Of a stretch of 64,000 nt of DNA, positions 44,074-53,143 are shown in pieces. The number at the start of each line of letters is the position of its first letter. Within the stretch, counting starts at the first letter, position 1. Source of the DNA: Caballeronia insecticola. Lineage in GTDB: Bacteria; Pseudomonadota; Gammaproteobacteria; Burkholderiales; Burkholderiaceae. The stretch covers positions 930,001 through 994,000 of the forward strand of contig NC_021294.1 of assembly GCF_000402035.1 (NCBI RefSeq), given 5' to 3'. Under the pieces are notes generated by a model. That model did not search any database and was not told the DNA's origin. It worked only from the letters and a program-made list of their open reading frames with translations. Made by a program: the position numbers and the translations under genes.

Positions 44074-45072
44074 TCAGGCCGCGCGAAACCTGACCTCGTG
44101 CGACGGCAGTCCGCCCAACCGCGATGCAACGTGATCGATGAACGCGCGCAAGCGCGGCGCTTCATGCCGGCTCGGCGGCCACAGGATCTGGAAGGTGCCT
44201 TCCGTTCTCATATGCGCGCCGAGCACCGCGCGCAGCAGGCCGCCTTCCGTCGCGCCCTTCGCCACGAAATCCGGCACGCACGCGAGGCCCAGACCCGAGA
44301 TGCACGCGGCGAGCACGGCCTCCATGTCGTTGAACGAGAGCGCCGCGTGCGGATCGATGGCGAAGCTCTGATCGTCGCGCGTGAAGCACCACGGCGCGGG
44401 GCGGCCGCTCGTCGGCGAACGGAAACGGATGCACGCATGACCTTCGAGGTCTTCCGGCGTCGCGGGCTCGCCGTGTCCCGCGAAGTACGCGGGCGAGCCG
44501 ACCACGACCGGACCATATTGCGCGAGCGGCCGCGCGAGCAATTGCGAATCGGCGAGACGTCCGGTGCGGATCACGGCGTCATAGCCTTCCTGCGTGACAT
44601 CGACTACGCGATCGCTGAAATCGATATCCAGTTCGATGTCAGGAAAACGCCGCCTGAATTCGGGTACGAGCGGCAGCAAGAGACGGCTGCCGAGCGATGG
44701 CGCGCTGATACGCAAGCGTCCGCGTGGCGATGACGTGGAATTGAACAACTCGCTTTCCGCGTCTTCGAGATCGGCGAGCATGCGCTTGCAGCGCGCAAAG
44801 AAGCGTGCGCCTTCGTGCGTGAGGCCGATTCGGCGCGTCGTGCGGTTGAGCAGTTGCACGCCGAGCTTCGCTTCGAGCCGCATCACGCTCTTGCCCACCG
44901 CCGACGCCGACAAGCCCAGCGCACGCCCCGCCGCCACGAAACTGCCGGTCTCGGCCGCGCGCACGAACGCAACCATGCCGGACAGACTCTCAGTGGTGGG
45001 CGATGTCCCGATGGACGTCGGCGCGTGGGAGCCGTGCGAAACGTGAGTCGCCTGGGAAGGAACGGTCGTCAT
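44074..45072 (-). CDS. LysR-family transcriptional regulator
   Basis: A 332-residue LTTR. The helix-turn-helix (SFVAAGRALGLSASAVGKSV) starts near residue 45 because of a 30-residue polar N-terminal extension rich in Ser, Thr and His. The true start may be the internal Met at residue 33 (MVAFVRAAETG). The effector domain covers about 120-325. Convergent with fmdB. The neighbour upstream is the methyltransferase gene on the same strand, not a divergent target, so its regulon is unclear. Confidence 0.88.
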   Translation of the reverse strand: MTTVPSQATHVSHGSHAPTSIGTSPTTESLSGMVAFVRAAETGSFVAAGRALGLSASAVGKSVMRLEAKLGVQLLNRTTRRIGLTHEGARFFARCKRMLADLEDAESELFNSTSSPRGRLRISAPSLGSRLLLPLVPEFRRRFPDIELDIDFSDRVVDVTQEGYDAVIRTGRLADSQLLARPLAQYGPVVVGSPAYFAGHGEPATPEDLEGHACIRFRSPTSGRPAPWCFTRDDQSFAIDPHAALSFNDMEAVLAACISGLGLACVPDFVAKGATEGGLLRAVLGAHMRTEGTFQILWPPSRHEAPRLRAFIDHVASRLGGLPSHEVRFRAA

Positions 45073-45160
45073 ATGCGTGATTCAGCGAGAAAGTGAGGCG
45101 CGAGGGTTTGCGCCCTGTCTTCTGCATGAACGTTCGCGACGCGATTTTATTCCCGCCCGA

Positions 45161-45844
45161 TCACCAGATGAGCGGAACAAGCCGGTAACGCACGCGTTGT
45201 GCGTACTGAACATAGCCTTCGAGATGCGCGACGAGTTCGCGCTCTTCCATCACCGTGCGCCACACGATTCCCGCGAGCAGCAGCAAGGAAAACGCCAGTC
45301 CCCACCACGAACCGAGTACGAGCGCGCTCGCCGGAATCATGATGCAGGCGGCGGCATACAACGGATGACGCACGACCGCATACGGCCCGCTCGATATGAC
45401 GCGATGCCCGCGCGCCTTCTGTATCTTCACGACGGGCGCGAGAAACGTGTTCTCGAGAAACACGCGCGCCACGAGCCGGAACGACACGGCGACGAGCGCA
45501 GACCCCGCGGACGCGAGCCATAGCGGCATGGCGGACCACTGAAAACGCACGGCGTCGAGGCCCATCAGCGCGAGCCATGCGCACCAGAGCACGCCCATCG
45601 CGATCAGGAAGACCTTGTCCCATAGCGGTTGATCGGGCTGAAGCGGCGAGCGCATGCGTTCGGCGAGCAGCGCGGGGTCGCGCCGCGCGATGAGCACCGT
45701 CACCACGCCGCCGCCGCCGAACATCAACACCATCCAGGCCCAGCCCGCGCCCCATTCGAGCGTGCCTGCCGAGCCGAACAGCAGCAGCCCGAACACCACG
45801 AATTCGACGATGAGTGCAACCGCAACTTTCGACGTGACCGACAT
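45161..45844 (-). CDS. Integral-membrane methyltransferase (ICMT/PEMT-like)
   Basis: A 227-residue protein with about five membrane helices and the C-terminal RVISSGPYAVVRHPLYAA SAM-binding signature of isoprenylcysteine carboxyl methyltransferase and related enzymes. Bacteria lack prenylated CaaX proteins as a rule, so the substrate is probably a lipid or small isoprenoid. It follows parA by 16 bp and is likely co-transcribed. Confidence 0.86.
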   Translation of the reverse strand: MSVTSKVAVALIVEFVVFGLLLFGSAGTLEWGAGWAWMVLMFGGGGVVTVLIARRDPALLAERMRSPLQPDQPLWDKVFLIAMGVLWCAWLALMGLDAVRFQWSAMPLWLASAGSALVAVSFRLVARVFLENTFLAPVVKIQKARGHRVISSGPYAVVRHPLYAAACIMIPASALVLGSWWGLAFSLLLLAGIVWRTVMEERELVAHLEGYVQYAQRVRYRLVPLIW

Positions 45845-45860
45845 GACGATACGCGCCGAG

Positions 45861-46625
45861 TCAGCCGTTCAGTTCCTCGTGCAGCGCCAGATATTCCTGC
45901 GCGAGCTTATGACGCGGTTCGAGATAGATCATCGGGCGCGCGTGCTGATGACTCTCGCGAATCTTCACCGACAGCGAAAGATGCGAATTGAGCACGGGCA
46001 GATCTTCGCCGCGCAATTCGTCGACGAGTTGCTGCGGCAGACTCGCGCGCGGCTGAAACTGATTGATTACGATGCCTTCCACACTCAGATCCGGATTGTG
46101 ATCGTGGCGGATTTCCTGCACGTTATCGAGCACGGAGTAAAGCGCGCGGCGCGAGAAGTCGTCGCAATCGAAGGGAATCAAGCAGCGCTCGACCGCGATC
46201 AGCGCCGAACGCGTAAAGAAGTTGAGCGCGGGCGGCGTGTCGACATAGACGGCGTCGTAGCCTTTCAGGCCCTTTAAGGCATCGCGCAGCTTATAGATCT
46301 TGTAGCGCGATTCGAGCTTGCTTTGCAGCCCTTCGAGACTGGGATGCGAAGGCACGATATCGAGATTTTCGAACGGCGTCGCGTGAATGAAGGTCTCGAA
46401 CGCGGGCTCGCGAAAACTGTAGCTCAACGCGGATTCGAAGAAGGTCGCGAGATTCGGCTGCGCGTCGCGCGATTCGGCGCCGAGCAGATACTGACTCGCG
46501 TTGCCTTGCGGATCGAGGTCGATGACGAGCGTGCGCAGGCCGCGCGAAGCACTGATCGCGGCGAGATTGCAGACGATGGTGGACTTGCCCACCCCACCTT
46601 TTTGATTGAAAACTACACGGCGCAT
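45861..46625 (-). CDS. Solo ParA-family ATPase
   Basis: A 254-residue ParA/MinD-type ATPase with deviant Walker A N-Q-K-G-G-V-G-K-S-T (residues 7-16), switch I DLDPQGNASQ and Walker B-like VYVDTPPALN. There is no N-terminal helix-turn-helix, no parB and no parS in the window. That argues for an orphan ParA that positions a protein or complex, rather than a replicon partition system. It shares a transcript with a membrane methyltransferase gene. Confidence 0.87.
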   Translation of the reverse strand: MRRVVFNQKGGVGKSTIVCNLAAISASRGLRTLVIDLDPQGNASQYLLGAESRDAQPNLATFFESALSYSFREPAFETFIHATPFENLDIVPSHPSLEGLQSKLESRYKIYKLRDALKGLKGYDAVYVDTPPALNFFTRSALIAVERCLIPFDCDDFSRRALYSVLDNVQEIRHDHNPDLSVEGIVINQFQPRASLPQQLVDELRGEDLPVLNSHLSLSVKIRESHQHARPMIYLEPRHKLAQEYLALHEELNG

Positions 46626-46648
46626 CGCGTATTCATCCTCGGTTTGTG

Positions 46649-46686
46649 AACGGTCGTCTTTTTAACTTTCCGCTTGGGCGACCGTT
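46649..46686. promoter_or_regulatory. Inverted repeat upstream of the solo parA
   Basis: AACGGTCG (46649-46656) and CGACCGTT (46679-46686) are perfect 8-bp inverted arms 22 bp apart, starting 24 bp above the parA ATG. With no T-run it looks more like an operator than a terminator. Confidence 0.4.
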
Positions 46687-46758
46687 TGAGTCGATCGCCG
46701 CCGGGATGATCTTAGCGCATCAAAATGACACCGCTTTTCAGGCGGGATGAGCACACGC

Positions 46759-47268
46759 TCACGGAAACGCGGGAATGGTCGGATCGATGCCTTCGACATC
46801 GGCTTCAGGATGATGGCTCTTGACCAGCGCCTCGATTTCCTCGACGCGGTCTTTCGGCACATCGACCATCATCAGCAGTTCGCCTTCTTCGATCGCATGT
46901 TCGAAGCGCCTCAGACGCGTATTGGGAATGCCGACGCCGATCATCGTCGCGGCCCATGCGCCGAAGCCCATGCTCGCGAGCGTCATGCAGACCACCGCGC
47001 CGCCCGCGATCGTCAGGCCCGCGGGCGGGAACGCCATTGCGACGAGGCCGGCAAGCACGCCCGTCACGCCGCCGGCAGCGGTGCCGCGCGCGAGTGCCGG
47101 AAGCAAGTCGGTGCGTTGCGCGAGCGTGGCCTGCGGCAAGTCTTCGAGCGGCAAATGAGGCCGTGCGAGCACATGGATGTGCCGCCATTCGATGCGCTTG
47201 AGGAGCAGTTCGTCGATGATCCCCTTGGCGCTCGCCACGCTGGGCAGGAGGAAATAGATGCGTCGCAT
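46759..47268 (-). CDS. DUF1269-family protein
   Basis: A 169-residue protein with the pattern of bacterial DUF1269/general-stress-type proteins. An N-terminal alpha/beta part (RIYFLLPSVASAKGIIDELL) is followed by a Gly/Ala-rich double hydrophobic segment (about 65-110, GTAAGGVTGVLAGLVAMAFP) and a C-terminal ferredoxin-like strand (EEGELLMMVDVP). GGAGG precedes the start. Probably membrane-associated; function unknown. Confidence 0.82.
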   Translation of the reverse strand: MRRIYFLLPSVASAKGIIDELLLKRIEWRHIHVLARPHLPLEDLPQATLAQRTDLLPALARGTAAGGVTGVLAGLVAMAFPPAGLTIAGGAVVCMTLASMGFGAWAATMIGVGIPNTRLRRFEHAIEEGELLMMVDVPKDRVEEIEALVKSHHPEADVEGIDPTIPAFP

Positions 47269-47328
47269 GTCGCACCTCCGTATCGGACCTTGATCAATCC
47301 AATATAGACGACGCGGATTGCTCCGATC

Positions 47329-48456
47329 TTACGGAAGTCCGACGGCCTGGCGAATTCGCGCGCCGCTGGCATCGAAGAAATAGATGCGCTCGCGATTTAC
47401 ATGCACGCCCGCCGCGCCGCCTATCTCACCCGCAAATGTATTCGGCACCTTGACGACGACTTGCTGCGCGCCCACGTTCAGCGTCACAAGCGAATGATCG
47501 CCGATGAGTTCCACCGAATAGATGCGGCCCTGCACTTCGCCATCATCCGCGGCCACGACCGCGCATTCCTCCGGCCGCACGCCGAGCGTCGCCGCGCCTT
47601 CGTGACGTACCGGCGCGGCAAGCGACAAGCCCGGCGCATCGAAGCGGCCTGCTGCAAGCGTGCCGCGCAGAAAGTTCATCGGCGGCGAACCAATGAAGCC
47701 CGCGACGAACAGATTCGCCGGATCGGTATAGATGCGCGCAGGCGTATCGAGTTGCTGCAACGCGCCCTTGTCGAGCACAGCGACGCGATGCGCAAGCGTC
47801 ATCGCTTCGATCTGATCGTGCGTCACATAGATCGTCGTGATGCCGAGCTCGTGCTGCATATGCTTGAGTTCCGCGCGCATGTGGCCGCGCAGCTTGGCAT
47901 CGAGGTTGGAGAGCGGCTCGTCCATCAGAAACGCAGCGGGACGGCGCACGATCGCGCGTGCGAGCGCAACACGCTGACGCTGCCCGCCCGACAACTGGCG
48001 CGGCAACCGCGCGAGCAGCGGTTCGAGTTGCACGCTTGCGGCCACTTCGCGCACGGCGGCGTCGATCTCCGCCTTCGGGCGCTTTCTCACGATAAGCGGA
48101 TACGCGATGTTCTCGAACACCGTCTTGTGCGGATAGAGCGCGTACGACTGAAACACCATCGCCACGTCGCGGTCGCGCGGCAAGTGATGCGTGACATCGG
48201 TATCGCCGACGAACACCGCGCCTTCCGTCGCCGATTCGAGACCCGCGACAATGCGCAGCGCGGTCGTCTTACCGCAGCCCGATTCGCCGAGCAGCACGAG
48301 GAATTCGCCCGCCTGCACATCGAGCGAAAGATCGTGCAGCACGCGCGTCTCGCCGAAGGTCTTGCCGACGTTGCGCAAGGACACGCTCTTCGACTGCCGC
48401 GCCGCCGCGATCTTCGTCAGGCGTGCGTCGTCGACGCGCACTGTCTCGCTATCCAT
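47329..48456 (-). CDS. Sugar ABC transporter ATPase (UgpC/MalK type)
   Basis: A 375-residue ATPase: Walker A G-E-S-G-C-G-K-T-T near residues 54-62, signature LSGGQRQRVALARAI, Walker B FLMDEPLSNLDAKLR, and a C-terminal TOBE/regulatory domain (LGVRPEECAVV). It energises the sugar importer encoded just upstream. The start is taken at 48456 for AAAGGA spacing; an ATG at 48465 overlaps the permease stop (ATGA) and is a close alternative. Confidence 0.9.
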   Translation of the reverse strand: MDSETVRVDDARLTKIAAARQSKSVSLRNVGKTFGETRVLHDLSLDVQAGEFLVLLGESGCGKTTALRIVAGLESATEGAVFVGDTDVTHHLPRDRDVAMVFQSYALYPHKTVFENIAYPLIVRKRPKAEIDAAVREVAASVQLEPLLARLPRQLSGGQRQRVALARAIVRRPAAFLMDEPLSNLDAKLRGHMRAELKHMQHELGITTIYVTHDQIEAMTLAHRVAVLDKGALQQLDTPARIYTDPANLFVAGFIGSPPMNFLRGTLAAGRFDAPGLSLAAPVRHEGAATLGVRPEECAVVAADDGEVQGRIYSVELIGDHSLVTLNVGAQQVVVKVPNTFAGEIGGAAGVHVNRERIYFFDASGARIRQAVGLP

Positions 48457-48461
48457 GACCG

Positions 48462-49499
48462 TCATCCTTTCACGGCTCCCACGAGAATGCCCCGCACGAT
48501 GAAGCGTTGCAGCGTGAGCGTGAGCAACATCACCGGCAGGATCATGATCAAAATCAGCACCGACATGTTCCACCATTGCGGACCGCGCGTCGCGTTCTGC
48601 GCGGCGACGAGCAGCGGCATGGTCTGCGCATTCGCGGTCGTGAGAAAGAGCGCGAACAGGTATTCGTTCCACGCAAGAATCAGCACGAGCAGCGACGTTG
48701 CGACGAGACCGGGCGCCACCAGCGGCAGCACGATGCCGAACAGAATCGCAAAGCGCGTCGCGCCGTCGATCTGCGCGCTCTCTTCGATCTCGCGCGGCAC
48801 GCCATCGAAGAAATCGAACATCAGCCATACGACGATCGGCAGATTCGCCGTTGCATACGTGATGATGAGCGCGAGATGCGTGTCGAGCAGTCCCACGCTC
48901 TTGAACGTGAGATAGATCGGAATGACCGTGACGACCGGCGGCAGAATGCGCTGCGATATCACCCAGAAAAGGATGTCGTCGTTGTTCATGTGTTTGCGGG
49001 CACGTCGCACGATCGGGCGCAGCAGCAGAAAGAACAACGCAAACGCCACGGCCAGCGCGATGCGCAGATCGACGTGTCCCCATCCGACCGCCGCGACCAG
49101 CAACGCGATCAACACCACGCTCAAGGCCACTGCCGCAACCGGCGGCCGATACTGGATGCGTGCGAGCGCATACGCGGCCATCGAACCGAGAAAGACCGCG
49201 GCCGCCGTGCCGCACGACGCAACAATCAGCGAGTTCATATACGGACGAAACGTGTCCGGCCCGAGATCGACGAAGATGTAATGCCACGCATCGAGATGCG
49301 GCGTGAAGTCGACGAACGGAATATAGAACGGACCCGACGCGACATCGACAGGCAACTTGAACGACGTAATCGCCATCCAGTAAAGCGGAAACAGCACGAC
49401 GAGCGACCAGAAGCCGAGCAGCAAATACGCGATCGCCTTGCCGCCGGCCGGCAGCTCATCCACGCGCGCGGGGACGAACCAGCGTTTCAATGCGCTCAT
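48462..49499 (-). CDS. Sugar ABC permease (MalG type)
   Basis: A 345-residue permease. The EAA loop is EIEESAQIDGATRFAILFGIVLP. It has about eight hydrophobic segments because of a central insert of roughly 70 residues with two extra hydrophobic stretches (VAALSVVLIALLV-like, then LAVAFALFFLLL). MalG-type proteins are usually about 280 residues. The start overlaps the stop of the MalF-type gene (ATGA). Confidence 0.89.
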   Translation of the reverse strand: MSALKRWFVPARVDELPAGGKAIAYLLLGFWSLVVLFPLYWMAITSFKLPVDVASGPFYIPFVDFTPHLDAWHYIFVDLGPDTFRPYMNSLIVASCGTAAAVFLGSMAAYALARIQYRPPVAAVALSVVLIALLVAAVGWGHVDLRIALAVAFALFFLLLRPIVRRARKHMNNDDILFWVISQRILPPVVTVIPIYLTFKSVGLLDTHLALIITYATANLPIVVWLMFDFFDGVPREIEESAQIDGATRFAILFGIVLPLVAPGLVATSLLVLILAWNEYLFALFLTTANAQTMPLLVAAQNATRGPQWWNMSVLILIMILPVMLLTLTLQRFIVRGILVGAVKG

Positions 49500-50647
49500 C
49501 GTTGATCTCCGCGCGCGCGCCGCACGACGAACTGGAAGAACGAGACGCAGGTGATCGTCGAGACGAAGAACAGCATGTACGCCACCGCCGACGCGCCGCC
49601 GAGATTCAACGTGCGCCATTCGATGAACGCGTGCAGCGTCATCGATTCGGTCGCGATGCCGGGGCCTCCGTTCGTCAGCACGTTCGGCAAGTCGACGATC
49701 TTGAACGCTTCGATGAGCCGGATCAGCACGGCGCTCGCGGCGACGGGCGCAATCGACGGCCACGTGACATCGCGGAACACGCGCCACGCCGATGCGCCGT
49801 CCAGTTGCGCCGCTTCGATCTGTTCGCGCGAGGTGCCTTCGAGCGCCGCGAGCATCACGAGAAACATGAACGGCACCCATTGCCATGTATCGCCGATCAC
49901 GACGACCAGTCGCGCAAGCCACGGGTCCGCCGCCCACGCGATCTGACCCAGACCGAGCCACGACCATAGCGGCGCGAGCGGGCCGATCGACGTATCGGCC
50001 ATCATGCGGAACATGTAGGCAATGCCGACGGGCGTCACCATCAGCGGCAAGAAGAACAGCAAGCGGAAGAAGCGGCCGCCGTTGAGCGGCAGCGTGCACA
50101 GATAAGCGAGCCCAAGGCCGATGCCGAATTGCAGCGCGACGCCGAGCACGACATAGAAGATCGTGACCATCAGACTGCCGAGCGCGCCGCCGTGACCGAG
50201 CGTGTTCGCGCCGAGCCATACGAGCGCCAAGAACATGGCGGCGGAAATCAGGCGGCCGAACGCGCCGATGATCGAGCGCCGCTCGCTCCGCGCATAGCGA
50301 TAAAACCAGACGAGCACGGCCAGCACCGCGATCGAGATAGTTGCAAAGCTAACTATTCCCGGTGCGCGGAAGACACCGGTGAAATGGTACTGCTGGCTGC
50401 CGGAAAAGAGCCGCACGTAATTGCGCAGTCCCGTGAACGTCAGGTGATATCCGCCCTCGCCCAGCTCGAAGCGCGTCAGCGAAAGATAGGCGGACGTCAC
50501 GAGCGGAAAGATCGAAAACGCGAGAATCAGCAGCACGGTCGGCAGCACGAACACATACGGCGCCTGCTTGTCGAGCCAGTTGGCCAGATGCGCGCGCGAG
50601 CCTGGTTCGTTCGCGCCCACGGACGATGCATGCGACGGCGTAGTCAT
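49496..50647 (-). CDS. Sugar ABC permease (MalF type)
   Basis: A 383-residue permease with the EAA loop EQIEAAQLDGASAWRVFRDVTWP and the C-terminal ESMTLHAFIEWRTLNLG. It is longer than the usual 300 residues, with an insert of hydrophobic segments between the first and second helices (about 100-165), mirroring the enlarged partner permease. GGGAG fixes the ATG at 50647. Confidence 0.9.
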   Translation of the reverse strand: MTTPSHASSVGANEPGSRAHLANWLDKQAPYVFVLPTVLLILAFSIFPLVTSAYLSLTRFELGEGGYHLTFTGLRNYVRLFSGSQQYHFTGVFRAPGIVSFATISIAVLAVLVWFYRYARSERRSIIGAFGRLISAAMFLALVWLGANTLGHGGALGSLMVTIFYVVLGVALQFGIGLGLAYLCTLPLNGGRFFRLLFFLPLMVTPVGIAYMFRMMADTSIGPLAPLWSWLGLGQIAWAADPWLARLVVVIGDTWQWVPFMFLVMLAALEGTSREQIEAAQLDGASAWRVFRDVTWPSIAPVAASAVLIRLIEAFKIVDLPNVLTNGGPGIATESMTLHAFIEWRTLNLGGASAVAYMLFFVSTITCVSFFQFVVRRARGDQR

Positions 50648-50713
50648 CTTCTCTCCCGTGCGAGGCGGGCGCGGCCAGAGCAGCATAGGGACCGCACTCG
50701 CCTCGTCTGCATG

Positions 50714-52222
50714 TCACTTCGCGCCGATCGACGCCTTGTAGGCGCGCAACTGGCCGTCCTTGCCGAGGTCGTCGGTGATCTCGCTCCAGCCGCTGTCGAT
50801 GGCTTTCATGGTCGCATCCGCATCCAGTTCGCCTGCGACGAAGCGCGCGACCGCCGTATCGAGCACGACCTGCTCATAACGCTGATTCTGCGGAATACGC
50901 AAATCGATGATCATGTTCGGGCTTTGCAGGCTCTGCTGGATCGCGCCGAGATACGACTTCGCGGCCGTGTCGCTCATGCCCGCTTTCTTCCATGCGGACA
51001 TGTCCGTGAATTGCGAGCGCCGGTACGGATTGAAACCGGACGCGCCGATCGTCACATCCACGTTAGACTGCGCGGGCTGGCTCATGAACGACAGGAACGC
51101 ATAGGCCGCGTCTTTCACCTTCGGCTTGGCCTTCGCGTTGATGCCGCCCGACCAGCCGCCGAATGCGGCGAACGGTGCGTGATTCACGCCGTCGATGGCA
51201 TACGGGCACGTGTTCTTGTCGCACGGTACGAGCTTGCCCGAGTCCCGGTCGAGGACCTTGCGCGATCCGGGAAGGATCACCGCGCCGACTTTGTCGATGA
51301 CCTTCGACTGCTTCGGATCGATGGCGAGCACGCCCACGTCCCCCCAGTCGAGCGTCAGCGCGCAATGGCCCGAGATGAACGCGCTGCGCGTATCGCCGAC
51401 ATCGAGATTGATTTCGTTGGGCGGCCCGTACGTGGTCGATTCCTTGTAGATGCGCAACGCTTCCTTGAAGCCGCCGTTATTCACGAGCGACTTGAAATTG
51501 CGCGGATCGAAGAACGCGCCCTGCGCCGTGCCCTTCGATTGCAGATAGCCGCCCGCAATCGAAATGATGGCCCAGTACGCCTGCGCGTTGCGCTTCTTCG
51601 AAATGCAGGAGCCGGCCACCGGTTTGCCGTCGCCGCCGAACACCTTGCCGTTGGCGGCTTTCGCGATGTCGAGATAATCGTCCCAGGTTTTCGGCGGCTG
51701 CTTGCCGAGTTGCTGCAGGATATCGGTGCGGTAATAGACCATCTGAAAGTCGCCGTCGAGCGCGACGAGATAGGTCTTGCCGTTATATTTCTGCGAGAAG
51801 TCGACGAAGAACGGCATCACATCGTCTTCCTTCAAGGCCGTGTCTTTCGCCACGCGCTGCGTCAGGTCTTCGAGGAACACGCCTTTGGTGTAATCGACCA
51901 TCCATTGCGGCGCGAACACGGCGGCATCGACGGAATTCGTGCCCGAGGCCCAGTCGGTCAACAGCTTCTGATACAGATCGGAGAACGGCACCGTCAGCAC
52001 GTTGATCTTCGCGCCCGTGAGTTTCTCGAACTCCGGCGCGCGGCGTTGCAGCGGCTCGGCGATTTGCGGACCCACGAAGGTCATCACGTTGACGGTCACG
52101 CCTTTGAAATCTTCAGCAGCCGTTGCATGAGTCGCCGTGAACCACGCACCTGCGAGCGCGGCGCCGACAGCGAGTTGCTTCCATAGCCGCCTTTGCGGCA
52201 GCTTCGTTTTGAAGAGCTTCAT
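50714..52222 (-). CDS. Sugar ABC transporter substrate-binding protein
   Basis: A 502-residue extracellular solute-binding protein (SBP_bac_1 family) with a signal peptide (LAVGAALAGAWFTATHATAA/EDF). ILPGSRKVLDRDSG and AAFGGWSGGINAKAKPKVK lie in the ligand lobes. At about 500 residues it belongs to the long binding proteins. GGAGG fixes the start at 52222. The divergent L-fuconate dehydratase suggests the ligand is L-fucose, L-fuconate or a similar sugar acid (inference). Confidence 0.9.
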   Translation of the reverse strand: MKLFKTKLPQRRLWKQLAVGAALAGAWFTATHATAAEDFKGVTVNVMTFVGPQIAEPLQRRAPEFEKLTGAKINVLTVPFSDLYQKLLTDWASGTNSVDAAVFAPQWMVDYTKGVFLEDLTQRVAKDTALKEDDVMPFFVDFSQKYNGKTYLVALDGDFQMVYYRTDILQQLGKQPPKTWDDYLDIAKAANGKVFGGDGKPVAGSCISKKRNAQAYWAIISIAGGYLQSKGTAQGAFFDPRNFKSLVNNGGFKEALRIYKESTTYGPPNEINLDVGDTRSAFISGHCALTLDWGDVGVLAIDPKQSKVIDKVGAVILPGSRKVLDRDSGKLVPCDKNTCPYAIDGVNHAPFAAFGGWSGGINAKAKPKVKDAAYAFLSFMSQPAQSNVDVTIGASGFNPYRRSQFTDMSAWKKAGMSDTAAKSYLGAIQQSLQSPNMIIDLRIPQNQRYEQVVLDTAVARFVAGELDADATMKAIDSGWSEITDDLGKDGQLRAYKASIGAK

Positions 52223-52275
52223 GTGTGTCTCCTCCATTGCGGTTGACCCCGCGTGGGTCGCGTCTTTCTGGTTGT

Positions 52276-53013
52276 CTACTCCCTGAACAGGTCCGGTCTT
52301 TCAGTGGAAAAGCGCCGCAGTTCGGCGACGACTTCATCGAGGTGATCGTGCATCGCGCGCGCGGCAGCTTCACCATTGCGCGCGCGAATGGCCTGCGCGA
52401 TGCGCGCATGTTCCGCGAGCGTGTGTGCATGCCGTTCGGGACTCGCCATGAGACGGCGCGCACGATCGAGCGCATTGCGCGATGCCGCGACGATCTCTTT
52501 TACGCGCGGCAGATTGATCGCGTTCAGCAGCAACTCATGAAACGCGAGATCGAGCAGATGAAACTCGCGGCGCAAACCTTGCTGCACTGCATCGCGTTCG
52601 CGTTCGAGATTGGCATCGAGTGCATCGAGCGTGGCAGAGTCGCATGAAGCAGCAAGCGCGCGCACGGTCTCCACTTCGAGCGCGCTGCGTATGAACAAAT
52701 GCTGGCGTATATCGTGCATAACGATCGGCATGACGCGCGTGCCGCGTTGCGGCAACACTTCGACAAGCCCTGCCGCCGCGAGCTTCGCAAGCGCAGAGGA
52801 CACCGGAAAACGCGACACGCCCATGCGCTCGCATACCGCGAGTTTGTCGATCATCATGCCGGGCTCCATCGCAAGATTGACGATGGCCGCGCGCAAAGCC
52901 TCCTCGACCGCATCGGTCAGGCTGCCGCGCTCGGAGCCCTGCACGCGGGGCAATGCGCGATAAGGGTCGGCGGCAAGACGATTTTCGTTGGTCGATGTGC
53001 TCACGCCGCCCAT
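52276..53013 (-). CDS. GntR/FadR-type regulator of the sugar cluster
   Basis: A 245-residue GntR regulator. The winged helix spans about 30-95 (AVCERMGVSRFPVSSALAKL) and an all-helical FCD effector domain covers 105-230, with metal-ligand-type histidines in FHELLLNAI and EHARIAQAI. It is the first gene of the transporter operon and divergent from L-fuconate dehydratase. FCD-domain GntR proteins commonly sense sugar acids. A perfect inverted repeat lies 18 bp before its start. Confidence 0.9.
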   Translation of the reverse strand: MGGVSTSTNENRLAADPYRALPRVQGSERGSLTDAVEEALRAAIVNLAMEPGMMIDKLAVCERMGVSRFPVSSALAKLAAAGLVEVLPQRGTRVMPIVMHDIRQHLFIRSALEVETVRALAASCDSATLDALDANLERERDAVQQGLRREFHLLDLAFHELLLNAINLPRVKEIVAASRNALDRARRLMASPERHAHTLAEHARIAQAIRARNGEAAARAMHDHLDEVVAELRRFSTERPDLFRE

Positions 53014-53030
53014 GATTTCGCACTAACATG

Positions 53031-53042
53031 CTAGCAGGCTAG
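53031..53042. promoter_or_regulatory. Candidate GntR operator
   Basis: CTAGC-AG-GCTAG is a perfect inverted repeat in the 130-bp gap between the gntR gene and the dehydratase gene. It is well placed to control both. Confidence 0.55.
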
Positions 53043-53143
53043 GAGGCGAAACTCGCGTTGTCAATGTCGATCGACCCGTTGTATTGCGGCCTCCGTATAA
53101 ACCCTTTTCCATGCCGTCACGCCACTCATCCGAGGAGATGAAC

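Noticed and set aside
45861..46625. Chromosome or plasmid partition locus at the ParA gene
   Set aside because: No parB and no GTTNCACGTGNAAC-type site was found; CACGTG hexamers in the window are mostly inside genes and lack the flanks.
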